NCBI GenBank assembly: GCA_019009955.1
Contig: CM032228.1
Coordinates: forward strand, 129,287,501-129,351,500
DNA: 64,000 nucleotides
Source: Riptortus pedestris
Lineage: Eukaryota > Arthropoda > Insecta > Hemiptera > Alydidae
Reading direction: 5' to 3'
The translations under genes and the position numbers were made by a program. The notes under the pieces were generated by a model. The model worked only from the letters and a program-made list of their open reading frames with translations, was not told the DNA's origin and searched no databases. How positions within the stretch are numbered: position 1 is the first letter of the stretch; each line of letters starts with the position of its first letter. Positions 35,826 through 49,400 of this stretch are shown in pieces.

Positions 35826-36719
35826 AATAGTAAAATTGGCGTCCCTGTAAATTTTCCTCTCTGAAGAATGACAGTCTTTTCAGCGCCTACTCTTTGGCTT
35901 CAGATAAAACTTATTCGTGGTAATCCAAGGAAGGAGAACCTCCATCGATTATTGGTGCATTTAGCCGTCTTGTCAACAATCAATATAGCATCCATGTCTT
36001 CAAAAGATGGTTTACAGCCCACCTCGTATTACCATAACTTCCAAGTAGATAGATATCTTTAACTAAGTCATTTAATGAATCATCAGCTGACGTTTGTACC
36101 TGACAGACGTGGATTAAATCATATTTCTTATTAAAAAGAGTATTGAGGTTGTCATGAAGAACCAGCCTAACGATGTTTTATCCTAATGAATGGCCATTTC
36201 TATAATTTTTTAATTCTTGTGTAGTACCTATGAAGGACCAATTGATGAATAATTTGTGATTCTTTTTCCGAATTCAATTTTATTTTTAAACTTAGCTACT
36301 TCAGGCAAATAATTAATTACTTCTCTGTTTGAAACTTTACTGACTAGCTAAAGCTAGTTTATGAATGGTTTTATCATTTTGCAATGTGTAAGACTTACAA
36401 CCTTTGGATAGTCGAGTGACGAAAAGAGGTGATTCTTCTCTATTCCCAGTATCATTTATTCAGCAAACACAAAGTGGTTGTTTTGGGTCCTGGACACCTA
36501 TTTGCTGTGCCACAGATTCGTCAAGGATCGTTGCAGTGGACCCCTCTTTAACAAAGCATGTATAACCAACCATTTCTCCATTAGGACCATTGAATTTAAC
36601 TGGCAGAATTTAAAAAAACATTTGATTGAGTTTGAATGTTGTTCAATGACGAAGGTTTAGGAACTGTTTTTTATAGGTACCCGGAGGGTTTTCTATGTGT
36701 TGCAATGAGTTATAAGTCC

Positions 36720-36768
36720 CAATTAGCCGTTAAGTAGCATAAAGTGGACGGTAATAAATAAATAAAAC
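36720..36768 (+). repeat. Truncated SINE tail in BEL/Pao gag region
   Basis: AATTAGCCGTTAAGTAGCAT...GTGGACGGTAATAAATAAAT: the last about 45 bp of the SINE with its tail. Confidence 0.75.
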
Positions 36769-36960
36769 AAAGAGTTATGTTTGTTACTGCACCCGTTCAC
36801 ATTACACCGCCGAATATTCTTAGTCTTTAATCCGGTGAATTCCATTAATGCACCAGTAACAAAGATTTTGGTATTGAACCCATTTTTAACTAGTAGCGAC
36901 ATTTGTGCTCTTGAATTTATCACATTTGGTCACGTGCAAATGATCAAGTGACTTACAGGC

Positions 36961-37499
36961 TTACAACTTTCTTAGTTTTACCTTTAACCAAGAAGGGGGG
37001 GGGGTATGTGATAATTAGGTTTTCTGGCGATTAAAAGTTATAACATGGTCTTTGGTCACCTTTTGTACGCACGTCCTGTAAGGGTCCCCAATTGTTAAAC
37101 TATCTTGTTAAACTATTGATGGTCCACAATTGTTGTTCTATGCATTTTTTGTAACTCAAGTATTCCGCGAGTTTTCGTACCTACTTGTTTTAGCCTTCAG
37201 AAACCCCCCCCCCCTCCCCACCCCACCACCACTTCTACACATCTGTATTTTACTCAGAAATAGGGAATATGATGTAATATGAGATCAAAAGTGTGTTACA
37301 CTCTCGCTTGAGAAATCTGCTTAAGCGATACATCTGCGTTGCTTAGTTTACGCTGCCCCTGCGTGTCAGACTTTTTCTTCAGTTTGGGATTTTATCTATG
37401 GGTGAGATTTTGGCTGTAGAGCTTGCTCATTGTGATGAATCCTTTCTAATGGCTGTGTAGCGCAGATGAAACATCAAATAATTGATTTTTGATGACTAC
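36961..37499 (+). other. Low-complexity flank with a Helentron-like 3' tip
   Basis: G and C homopolymer runs near 36990 and 37205. At 37300-37372 a 3' end of the family (GAAATCTGCTT ... TTTACGCTGCCCCTGCGTGT CAGACTTTTT) is preceded by the older-subfamily block (TTAGCCTTCAGAAACCCCCC). No gene recognised. Confidence 0.55.
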
Positions 37500-39550
37500 A
37501 GGTTTAATAAATGGATATCTCTTATTTAATCTATATTTTATGAATGTGCTTGTTGAGGGATTCAAATTTACAAAAAATAATAGCATTGGATTCCTTGCTA
37601 CCTCTGGATTGCGCTACAAATTTTGATGACATTGAATTTTTTTTTTTTATGAGATCCGTAAGGGTGAAAGGATGTGAGCATTGTATTACCGCTCTAACAG
37701 CCTTTTCTCTAGACTAGGCGTTATCTGTAATGAATTTACTACGCATTATTATTACAATATGGAATTCACAATCCATAAAATTTCTGGCATTTAACCAGTG
37801 TTCATGAACCTCATTTCCTTTGGAGTCCAATTACTTGTAATTCAGATATACATATTTTAAGCAGATATGGCACTTTTAAATATAGGTTTCTGTTTATTCT
37901 CAAATACATAATCAAGTAAGAACACTATCTGTGCAACTATATGTTAAACACATTTTTAATAAATGGATTATTTATTAACGTCCACTTTTTGCAACTCAAA
38001 AATTGCAGGCTAATTGGGACGGGTTATCTACAGGTTTAATAAATGGATATCTCTTATTTAATCTATATTTTATGAATGTGCTTGTTGAGGGATTCAAATT
38101 TACAAAAAATAATAGCATTGGATTCCTTGCTACCTCTGGATTGCGCTACAAATTTTGATGACATTGAATTTTTTTTTTTTTTATGAGATCCGTAGGGGTG
38201 AAAGGATGTGAGCATTGTATTACCGCTCTAACAGCCTTTTCTCTAGACTAGGCTTTATCTGTAATGAATTTACTACGCATTATTATTACAATATGGAATT
38301 CACAATCCATAACATTTCTGGCATTTAACCAGTGTTCATGAACCTCATTTCTTTTGGAGTCCAATTACTTTGCAATGAGAACAATTCATTCAAGTTGTCT
38401 TAAAAAAAATGAAACTCAATGAAATTAATGAACCCTAGTATTATTATAGCAGTGGACTTATTAAGGCTAAGTTTTCTATATTTGAAAGTGGCGGGTCTTA
38501 ATGGGAATATTTTTCTCCTCATGATGGTGCTGCTCCCTTTGGTATTTATTGAAACTAGATTAGGTAACTATTGGCCCTAGTGGCCTGTCTTCGAGAGGTT
38601 TCCAGGTTGTCTGTTGTGTTGGGCTTCGGGGATAAGGGGAAATGGACTTTGTATTTTGGACTTTAGAATTCAGTAGTAACTGTTTGAATATACTTTTAGG
38701 TTTACATAAATTTATAAATAATAATAAACTTGTTTTATTAAGTGTTGTCTGATTGCATATTTTTGGTTAAGGAACTTATTGATAAGCTTTGAAATGATGT
38801 TATTGATTTGTTATTTATTTTTGCTATAACATAGTCACATTTACTTTTGAAAAAAAAAAATGCTTCTGTAGTGTTTCTTTCTCAGTATAAAGCTCTTGTT
38901 AAAGTCAGCAATTAATAATGTCAACAAGAGAATTATACTCAAAGGTAAGCAAATGTTTCTATTTGGATAGTATGTTTATATATTTTTGTCAAGAAAGTTG
39001 TTTTTTTTTTTGGTAGGACTATTTCATGAAGAAAATAAATCCATAAAATTGTCATCCCTTATATTGGCAGGGAAAAAAACCTACTTTGTCAAAATTTACA
39101 TTTTGAACTTAAAAGGGTCTTTATTTCATAGTTTTACATATCCGTTTTTTATTCATTCCTACAGTTTACAAAAAGCTTTAGGCACAATGCACATATTACA
39201 TTAAAGTTGGATAAACAAAAAAAGATTTCTCAAAACGTCTGTCATTGCTGGTGTACAATTCTGTAATGAGCCAAGCAAAAGCATACTTAATTACTGACTT
39301 TTGCTTGTAATTCAGATATACATATTTTAAGCAGATATGGCACTTTTAAATATAGGTTTCTGTTTATTCTCAAATACATAATCAAGTAAGAACACTATCT
39401 GTGCAACTATATGTTAAACACATTTTTAATAAATGGATTATTTATTAACGTCCACTTTTTGCAACTCAAAAATTGCAGGCTAATTGGGACGGGTTATCTA
39501 CAGGTTTAATAAATGGATATCTCTTATTTAATCTATATTTTATGAATGTG
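37498..39550 (+). repeat. Recent imperfect tandem duplication
   Basis: Segment a (37498-37838) recurs at 38027-38370. Segment b (37839-38025) recurs at 39306-39492, followed again by the start of segment a (39493-39550). Copies differ at only a few positions. The order a-b-a-c-b-a(start) is explained by tandem duplication of an a-c-b unit of about 1.47 kb, with loss of c (about 935 bp) from the first copy. Each b segment carries a SINE 3' fragment with an odd CTCAAAAATTGCAGG insertion. No coding sequence. Confidence 0.85.
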
Positions 39551-41292
39551 TAAGGAAGAAAAATTCTGTTTTTATTTTTCTCTATTCACATTTTTTCTTT
39601 TTGGGTGAGAGAGGGAGAGAGAGATATTAACAGAATGAAGTATTATTATTGGGTTTTATTGATGTTGGACATTATCATCCAATCCATATTTAACTATTAC
39701 AAATTTGATTTGATTTGATCCTGGAGTGCTTGGAAAATCGTAGTACAATACAAATATTAAGAAAGTATTATTAGAGTGTAGAGTTCCTTGGAATATTCTT
39801 GTGATGTTTGACATCAACAGACTTTTTAAAAAAAAAAAAAAAACTTATGAAGTTTTTAACTGTTTTTTCTTCTTTTATTTTTAACTGTAAAATTTTCTTT
39901 TTTTCATGATTGTTAGGTACCGTGATTGTATAATCAAAAACTAAATGTGAAAGGAATTATTTTTATTGGAAAGTCTAATTAAGTGAATGTCATTTTGTAC
40001 ATGAAACAACATGCTCTGTGCACCCTTTATTTATTGTATAAGTATAAATATTTAATGAATTTCTCTTTTATACCACTATAAAAATACAAAATTTTTAATA
40101 AATATTTTTTAAAAATATAAAAATAATAATAATACTGCTATGAGATTTTCTTTTTGTAAAATGGAAATTTATTGAGGTTGCCCACATGACATGATTTTTC
40201 AGAAATGACTTCAAACGCCCATCTATTTATTTAATAGATGCCAAAAATAAGGTCTATCGGGCATGTGTGTGTGCCTGTATTACTGTTGTACACACACCAC
40301 TACACTTGTATAATATTTAAATATAAAAAGATGTTATGTAAAACCATTATATTATGATTGCCAAGGATTCTCAGAAACAGAAAATTTGCCTTTATACGTT
40401 ATGTGAAAGAAACAAAAAATTAGCAAAAGCTCTAAGATATTTAATAAATAGCTTAAATTCACTACGTACTCGAAAATAAGCCATAAGGTTTTAAGAGCAA
40501 ATCATGACCTGCAATTTAGAACTCTAGTGATGTATAATATAACATGTGTGAATTAAACAAAATTCATGAACAAAAAGGCAGATTACTATGTACAAGATTA
40601 TATTAGTACCTAAAATTCATTAAACAATTTGAAGTAACAAAATATGAAGTGACAGAACATCCAAATAATTCAAAAACACAGAAAAAAATTGACAAATCCA
40701 TGTAGGCTCAGTAACAAACTATCTAGAATGAATTATCAAAAAAGTAGAAGTTGAAAATTGTTCTAGGAATCTTAATAGAGAAGATGGTTATAAACTCAGC
40801 AAACTGTCGAAACCTATATTCCCCAAAAAGTCCTGAAAGATAGAAAAATATATCTGGATCTATACTAGGACTCATGGATTAGGTTTCACTGATTCTGAAA
40901 TGAACAAGACAAACATAAATTTATTATTTAGGACAACCGACCCTCATTCTAAGTTGATATGTTCTGAGGAGTATCAAATTCGAATCTATAGCAGGATGAC
41001 CCGTTAAACATTGGTAGAAAACGACACTGTCAACCTACTTGATATTCATAATCATAATAGAGATTGCGGAAATCTATGAGAAAAGATTTATCAGTGAATT
41101 GGGCTGGTAGGTGAAGATCCATGATGATAAGGTGTATGAAAAAAGGTCTTCACATCTCCATATTAGAGTCTTTTATTAAGATGGCAGAGTACCTTTGAGG
41201 CAATGTCTTATCTTTAGTGTTCTGTATCACAATAATCATATTAAAATTAATATTAATATGTGTGTGTGGTTGCGTCTGTGTAAATTAATATA

Positions 41293-41356
<64 letters not shown>

Positions 41357-41430
41357 TGAACTTAATATATCAATAAATAAATAGAGCACAAAAATAACAT
41401 AATACAAATTCTATAAAAGGAGAGAAATAC
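39551..41430. other. AT-rich DNA with an old Helentron-like fragment and (TA)n
   Basis: At 40165-40260 a diverged copy of the Helentron-like 5' region is visible (TTGAGGTTGCCCACATGACA, CTTCAAACGCCCATCTAT, AATAAGGTCTATCGGGC). A (TA)n microsatellite spans about 41298-41354. No gene recognised. Confidence 0.45.
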
Positions 41431-41598
41431 CACGTAGCTGCTCCCTGGTTACACAAGGTCTGCTCTTGCTAGACTGAGTGTTCTTGTTAGGACAAGTGTA
41501 ACTATGCCTGTTGCTGGGATATATTTGAGGTTGTGTCTTCGCAAAATGTAATTCCTTAGCTAAGACAACTAGCCTCAGATAATGCTTGGCCTGATTAA
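41431..41598 (-). other. Candidate 168-bp coding exon of unknown gene
   Basis: An open, less AT-rich segment on the minus strand is bounded by an acceptor (TTGTTTTAG) at 41599 and a donor (GTATTTC) at 41430. It would encode NQAKHYLRLVVLAKELHFAK...SRPCVTREQLRG. It is not recognised as any family. It could equally be a chance open frame or a decayed transposon fragment. Confidence 0.25.
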
Positions 41599-41844
41599 CT
41601 AAAACAAGATGTATAAAAAATACTTCAACCATGAAGAGAACAATGTGATACATATCCCAAATCAAACCTTGAATAATCCAGGAACTTTCAACATATTGAT
41701 TGATAAAAATCAGTAATTTTACATTCATAAGAAAGGGACATACCCATCTGCTCCCTTTTTTTCAGTTTTGACCGCATAGCTCTAACTGACAGCTACAATA
41801 AATGTCAGAATGATTGATTCCTTATGACGTGTAATGTATTGTTA

Positions 41845-41932
41845 GTTCCCACTTTGTGCTACTCGGTTAATTGGGATGGGTTATCTACAGGTTACCACTC
41901 TTTTCTAGCCAGGGTGGAACTGAGGATTTTCA
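41845..41932 (-). mobile_element. Partial SINE copy
   Basis: 3' half of the SINE (CCCACTTTGTGCTACTCGGT, GGTTATCTACAGGTTACCAC, TTTTCTAGCCAGGGTGGAAC). Confidence 0.78.
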
Positions 41933-44674
41933 TGAATTTTTTATAAACAAAGCTCAAAATAATTTTTAGAAGTTTTAATAATGAATTTAGAAGTTGCCAC
42001 TCATCAAAGGTTACAATTGTAAAACAACTTTACATGAACAAAAAGATTTGGACACGGGAGGGAAAAAAAAAATACGTTTCTACCATTAGATTTGGTCTTT
42101 AGGTAAAACCTAACAAATGACACCTCCTCTTCCCCCCCCCCCATCCACTCAAATCTTGACAAAATTCTTTTCGTCCAAGGGTGAGACATCCTATATTTTC
42201 TCATTGGTTAGAGATCATTGGTAATTCTGAGTATAGGAAGTTGTATTATAATAATAATCCCTCTTTTACAATTTTGTTTCAATCTATGGTCTTCGCTACA
42301 CAGGGGGGTAATGGTCTGACTTTCCATTGGGACCAGCTGTAGGGGGCCAGTACTTGATTTGCAAACTTTGACTTTACAGCACTCTTAACTACTCAGCCTT
42401 TCTGAACTATATTGCATTTTTTTTTTCAAAAAAGCCATAGAAAAGAATAGGAAACAAATTTTGTGTAAACACATCACAAAATGGTCTATGTAGATTAACA
42501 TTAGAACTATCATACTTAACTATATAAAATGACACTTCTGTCGCTTAATTATGCTTAAAGTGCTAGACACCTTTTGTTTGAGTTGTAGTTATATTTTTGA
42601 ATTGTTTTTGAAAAGAAATTTTTCTTTTAATCACAAAAATCTGAGATGGTCAGTTAAAATGGTGGTGTTGATTTTATGCATATTGACCTTATAATACATA
42701 GATTTTAGAATGTTATGAGGGAATAAATTTTCTCCTTTTCTATTTGCCTTCTATGCCTGGTTTGGGGTCTAAGTAATTGCTGATTTCAGTAGTAGGTATC
42801 TGCAAAAGCAATGTGCTCTTTACTTACTTATTGAAAATTTATTGCTGTTTGAACTTAATACCTTAATAATTCCATGAAAATATTGTGATGTACAGATGTT
42901 TTGTTTAGTATTATCATTCTGTTTGAAATGAAAGAAAAAATGATTCTTTTCATTATATCTACTCTTTTAGTTTTGTCAAGGAAAAAATCTGATGTGGACA
43001 TATGACTTCCTTGTGCTCTTATCAAATTAGAAATACAAAATGTGTTTATGCACTTCATTTAAAATAATTTCATATGATTTATACAATATCTCCATTCCAG
43101 AAGAATGGAACAAGAACAAATGCCAGAGTCAGAAATATTAAATATGTAACCATTTATGTATGAGTGACAAATGTCAGAAATTATAGATGTTTTAGAGAAG
43201 GTAGTAGACTGATGAACAATTCAATGCATGGCAACATTCTACATAAGTATGGGATAACTTATGAAAAAAAAAAGAAAAACAATGTTATTATTTTCGTGTG
43301 CATATAAGTCATATAATAAATGCAATGATGTAATGCTTAAACTATTTGTCAATGCTTCAAGCAGTATTTTTAGAACAAATCATTTCATATTGTTAACTGT
43401 AGAAAAATAAGTTTTAAAAATTTAATATGTATGATCTGAAAAGTAATATTCCCAACTTCCTATTTTCTCCACTTTTTGGTTATGAACTATTTGCCTTCTT
43501 TGAATGACCAGAACAATTAAGAATTCATATTCATTATTTTATTGTATTATAGGATTCCAGTTTTCTTGGGTTTTGAATTTTGCACGAGACTGTATAATTT
43601 ATTATGAAGTAATGAGGATATCACTAAAGAAAAATTAAAATAATTTATAAGTATATTCTGTTAATTAAAGTTCTATTCTTCACCTAGAAGTCACATACAT
43701 ATACACAGACAGTTTTTTATTTGTCTGAGTGCGTTTGAATGAAATAATAAATTTATTTTGGATTAGATGTATTCTTTTTTTTTAGTAGTGTAGTTTTGTT
43801 TTTTCTACCAAAGGGGTCTTTAATTGTTTTTGAGCCAAATTTTACCATTTTAGTATTGAGAAAGTGCAATTAGTGCTATTTGTACTACTACTGTATACAG
43901 AAACATAATTTATTTCTATCACTATTCAATTAAATTAAGGGTTATAATAATCATTAAAGTTTAAATAAAGTTTTGAAACATTGCTAGATTTTAAATGAAA
44001 AATAAATTTTTACAATTGGTTTGTCTAAATTGGGATAGTTCCAATTTACAATGTTATAATAAGTATTTTTTAATTGCAGCCTTCATTCATATTTCTAAAC
44101 AAATTCTTTGGAGTTGTATTCAAATTAAATTATATATTTGCATACCTGTTGAGGAAAAAAGGAAAAAAAAGGAAAGAAGGAAGTATTTGCATATTTTAGT
44201 AAATGTTGTGGAAATATTTTCATTAACTACCCCATTGATTCTTATACTGGAATGTTAAGGATAGCTGGTTTTTGCTTCTTTTAAATCCCTCCCTTCCCAC
44301 ACCACCCTCTGATCTGTTACATAAGTTTGTTTACTATATGCTCTCTGTGGTACTCAGCAGTTAGTTGGCTGCAGTGTTTTACTCAGAACTTATAGGAGTG
44401 TCATTTGGTTCACATGTGTGTTGTATACAAATATTTTAGCAGCTGACTTTTGAACTATTTAATTTATTTTTCATTGATTTTTGTTTCTTTTTGACATTTC
44501 CTTACTTCTATTAATTAACTTAAAACTTACCATTTGCATTGTATTCCTATAATAACATGTAATAAAGGGAATTATTATTGTTGAACATTTTAGATGAAAA
44601 AATTGCTTAGGTTAAGTTTTCTTGAAACTACAGGGATGGTTTAGAATTTAATATTATTTTTTTCTTTGTAACAT
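41933..44674. other. AT-rich DNA upstream of myosin V
   Basis: No exon, RNA gene or known repeat recognised. If the 44675 exon is the first coding exon, the myosin V promoter should lie here. If the AG at 44681-44682 is a splice acceptor, an upstream exon may lie here or further left. Confidence 0.35.
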
Positions 44675-45992
44675 ATGATTAGTTCAGCACATTCAGACTT
44701 TCCATTGCGTGTATCACAAAGTGATTGCACATGTGTGGAGTGCACGAGGGCAAGGGAAAAAATGGAAGATGTTTACCCAAAAATATTTTTGGGTAAACAT
44801 CCTCTAAGAAGTCTCAAGTCCCAAACAGATGTCATTTATAAGAACCGCTTTGAGAAGTGGGCTCTTGCGCCCGAGCATTCTGCCGAATACAGAGCTGTAA
44901 GCTTTCCTTTCTTATTATTTTAAAGGGTTACAATTTCATCATAGTTTCATGTTATTCTTTATTTAAATGTTAGTGCCAAGGGGTGGCCTATGTGATATGT
45001 TAGCTTTAAAAATATGAAATTAAAAACTGAATCATGAATTAACTATATTTTTTATTGATTAAACAGAAAACTTTAATTCCTGAAATAACAATTTTGTTTT
45101 TTAATGTAGGTGTAAATAAAATATTTTTGATGCTAACTTTTGTTGGATTTCTATAAATTTTCTATCTTTTTAGTTCTATATATAATTACTTATATTTCTT
45201 AAAAATTAGAACAAATAAAAAGTAACTTTTATTTACTTATTTAAAATTAATGATTAAATTTATTACTTTTCCTGCAATTACTTTAAATCTATGTTTATTT
45301 GCTGTTATATAATAAGTGCAAAATGGAATAACAATGTTCCTTCAGAGTAACTAAAAAGTAATTAAAAAGAAATTTTATAACAGCTATACAATTATTAGAA
45401 GTATCTATTCAAATTATATATCTCATTTCATTTTGAATCATTATAAAATTGGTTTTAATATAAATTTAAAGAAATTTTTGTTTGTATTGTGTGATTTAAC
45501 ATTAAATCACTAAGAAAAATGATTGTGCTTCTAATTTTAAAAAAATAATGGAAAGGGATTTTTGACCTCAAAGTGTATTTTACAAAAATCATTTTTGATA
45601 AAGATTTCTTTCATTTTTTTCCAAAATGAGTCTTAAAGTATTCAATTGCATATTAAGTGAAAAATATGAGATTATCCGGGCTGTAATTGTAGATCCAAAT
45701 TCCAAAAATGACAAATTTCTAAATTTAGTGGTAGTATTTTAATTTTGTTTATTAGATTAGTTGTATTTATTTGTTAAACTACTTTAAAGTAAGTTAGTTT
45801 GAAAATTATGAATTATGCTATATTGCATTGAGAAATGAAGTATTCTAAAAATTACATAAGGAGCTCGTTGAAAATGTAATATTTTAACTATAAGCAAACC
45901 TCCCTTTAAATGAATTTTGCCCTTAGCTACTTCAGGTATTAAGGCACAAGATTTATATTGAGCAATACTACAATTAGTAATTGTAGTGATAT

Positions 45993-46047
<55 letters not shown>

Positions 46048-46426
46048 TATTCTTATTATTATTTGTGAATCTTTGTGTTTATAATGCTTTAATTAAGGAA
46101 TCTAAACCTAGAGTGGTGAGTTCGATTCTCGCCTGGGCAAAGGAAATTATTTAGTGACAAAATTCATTAAATAACATCCTGGATTAAGTCCCACCCTGGA
46201 TAGAATAGGGTGGTAACCTGTAGATAACCCGTCCCAATTAGCCTCAGTTGCAAAAAGTGGACGCTAATAAATAATAATAATAATTAAGGAATCAATTACG
46301 CCAATTATTTATCCACCGATAATGTATTTTTAGTCATATTTGATAACATAAGGTTCTGTACTGGTTCTAAATGGAATTCAACTTGGTTGCATTGTTGTCT
46401 TAAACTTTATGAAATATGTAATAATA

Positions 46427-46480
<54 letters not shown>

Positions 46481-49400
46481 GCTACTTTAAACCTCCCTAT
46501 CTAACTTTATCCAATCAATCGCTGTGAGATAGCTCCAATTATTTTTATTGTAGCAAATAAATAAATTATACATATGCTGTAACTAGATTGCTGGATCAAG
46601 GACTTATAAATAAAACTTTGTGGGATTGCAAAGGAATTCAAATTTTTAAAAGTTATCTTACTATTATATGTGTAATTTTGATGTCCAAGGGTCGTAAACG
46701 AAACAGATCAATAGAGTTAAATTTTCTATTTTTTTTCATTTTAGTAATCTTACTGTCGGAATAGATAGAGCTTTTAATTCTTAAACATCAATTTTTTCCT
46801 TGTCTAAAAAACTACCCTTTAGTACATTTCTCCTTCTGAACTTGACTGCTTTATTTTGCAATCTGTATAATACTAATTTAATATCATCTTCTTCTCAACT
46901 TCATTCTTGTGTAATATATGAATTGCTTTGTATTTGATATCTAAATATGTATATTTATATAAAATAATCCTCCATAGATATTCACATATCTATATGGCTG
47001 TTCTTTCAACATAATCTTTGAATCTCTAGTCCTGTTATGAATATACATTCTTAAGTGTTATTTATGATTGTGAATATTATATTTGATTTTTGGTTTCTTA
47101 TCTTTTTATTTTTGGTTGGTCTTTGATATAGATTTAGTTGTCCACAAGGAGGATTCATGATGAAACTTTTTAATCATTCAGTGATCAACTCAATGTATTA
47201 CCCCCTAATACCAGGTAGTCCTTGGCTAATACCAAGGAGGACCTTGAAATAGTTGTCTCCTTGGTAACATCTTCCAGGCTCTCTTTGCCATCTGGAATCT
47301 CCAATGGAAAGGCATATCTTTTATGAAGGAATCTCATAGAAAAATCTAATTTTAAAACAATTTTATTTGCAGGGAGTATGAAAGACCTCCTGTTTGTATA
47401 TTTGCGTGTGTGGGTGGGTGTGTATGTGAATTTGAGTGTGCATGCATGTGTGATTCTATATATGTATATATATATTTTTTTCTGATGACATTTTTGAATA
47501 TTAACAGAATTATTGTCTTTTTAAATCCCCTCTATTCTTCTCAAATTAATAATAATCTGATATTTATTAAATGGTCTATTCCTAGCTTAAATATATATAT
47601 AAAAAAAAAATGTTTTCTTTGTTCTTTCACTATGTGAGACCTACTCAAATATTAGGTATGACATCATTAATTAAAATTTTACATTTTGGGCTAAGCGATT
47701 ACTATTATTATTATTTTTTTATCAATACCATTCTTGATATTGAACCATTTTTTGCAGAAAGATTTGCTATTGGCTGAAATGACTGAGGGAGGGGGAGGCG
47801 TTTTAGATCAAAGGAAACCCGAAAATTCATAGTATCTCAGTTATTATGAACCAGATCAAAAAATTGTGTGGGAAGAATGAACTGATTAGTGGAAATTAAA
47901 TGTGAACATCATAAATATCAGAAATTATTCAAAGAACCCTAATATAAAAATAATGAAACATGCATTCCCTTCTTAAACATGCCTTAAGTTGAAACTATAT
48001 ATTAATATGGCTTTAAATAAACTTCCAGACAACTAATGGTATATTAGCTGAATATAGCAAAATGACACGACAAAGTTGAAATTGCCATTGACAGAGGCGA
48101 TTGTCAAAATTTGAGTAATTTTGTTAAGAGCATATTATATTTGTTTCTTTCAAATCACTTGTTTCAAATTTGTTTCTTCATTTTTAAAGTTGATCCTCGT
48201 TAGCCTCAAGATGGTAGTAGAGCTGGGGTGTTAATAGATTGTCTTGATCATGATGGAGATATTTTTCAAAATTGAACTAAAGTATAATTTTCCTATCCTC
48301 ATAAGTTAATGTTTTATTTTTAGCAACTTATATTTATTTTTATTATAAATGTTTATAATTTTTAAAAATGAGAAATATTTTTAAACTACTCAGTTCATTG
48401 TTAAAAATAAATTGGGTAGAATGCATTTAATATATTTCTCTTATTATTATTTCCTCAATTAAAATATTTTTTTAAAATTACTGTTAAATATTTTTTTTCT
48501 TTTAGGGTGCTCGGGTGTGGATACCTCATGATGAAAATGTTTGGGAAGGAGCCAGAGTTGCTGAAAATTACATCAGTTCTGTGATTAAATTAATAACTGA
48601 TGAAGGCCATGTAAATAACTTTCACTTTTTGTATTTTGGTATTTGAAACTTATATATTAATATTTCATGCAATATTTGTAGCACACACACACACACGTGC
48701 ACGCACATGCACATCTCCATGAATACAAACACCACACACATGGCACATGCCCATGCAAAACACACACACACACACACACACATTTTTGTTATTATAATTA
48801 TAAAATATGATGTCATAAAGTTTAATACTTCGTTGGAATTTGGAATATTACTGACATAGCTCCCTGAATGAGAGTGTGATTTATGTTAGCTAAAGAACTT
48901 ATATAAACCATTTATATAGTCTCTTCCGGCAGTCTTAGATTGAAAAATATATAAGAATGAAAACCTGCCTTGGAATGTGGACTGGAAATGCATTTCGGAT
49001 TGTGAGAAATAATTTAACCAAACAGAAATGTTTTGATGTATTAATTTAGGCATTATATTTATGGGTGGGAAACAAAGGAAATTTAATTAAGTTAAAGTTG
49101 TAAATGTTACACAATTATTAATTAATAAATTGGTTAGTTGATTATTTAATATACAAATCATTAAAAACACTTTGGCTTCAAACTTGTAATTTCAGTTTAG
49201 AGTAGACTCTATTCCATTCTCTCAAATATATATATTTATTAAAAATGGAGATATGGTCAAGATGTAGGTTAATTTTACAGGCATTTGGAACATTTTATTG
49301 AACAACTTTTTAAGTTTGCATAATTAACATTTTAATGTATGAATTTTTGCTAGTTTCAAAATAAATTATGCCATTTAATTTTTGCCACTCTTATAATCAG

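Larger units (their letters stand above)
34640..36960 (-). mobile_element. Decayed BEL/Pao LTR-retrotransposon internal region
   Basis: Order on the minus strand: a gag knuckle of BEL type (RRCNVNGCSNKHNSLF) near 36800; an aspartic-protease-like segment (LPVKFNGPNGEMVGYTCFVK, EGSTATILDESVAQQIGVQ) at about 36640-36480; and an integrase N-terminal part and core (HPVILSPKHKF-like segment near 35220, then LPKERLD near 35000 and LWSDNGTNFKGAYNEIVIYL near 34720). The reverse transcriptase is mostly missing. A SINE tail (36720-36768) and a Helentron-like fragment (35623-35825) are inserted. Stops and frameshifts are frequent and no LTRs were identified. Confidence 0.68.
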
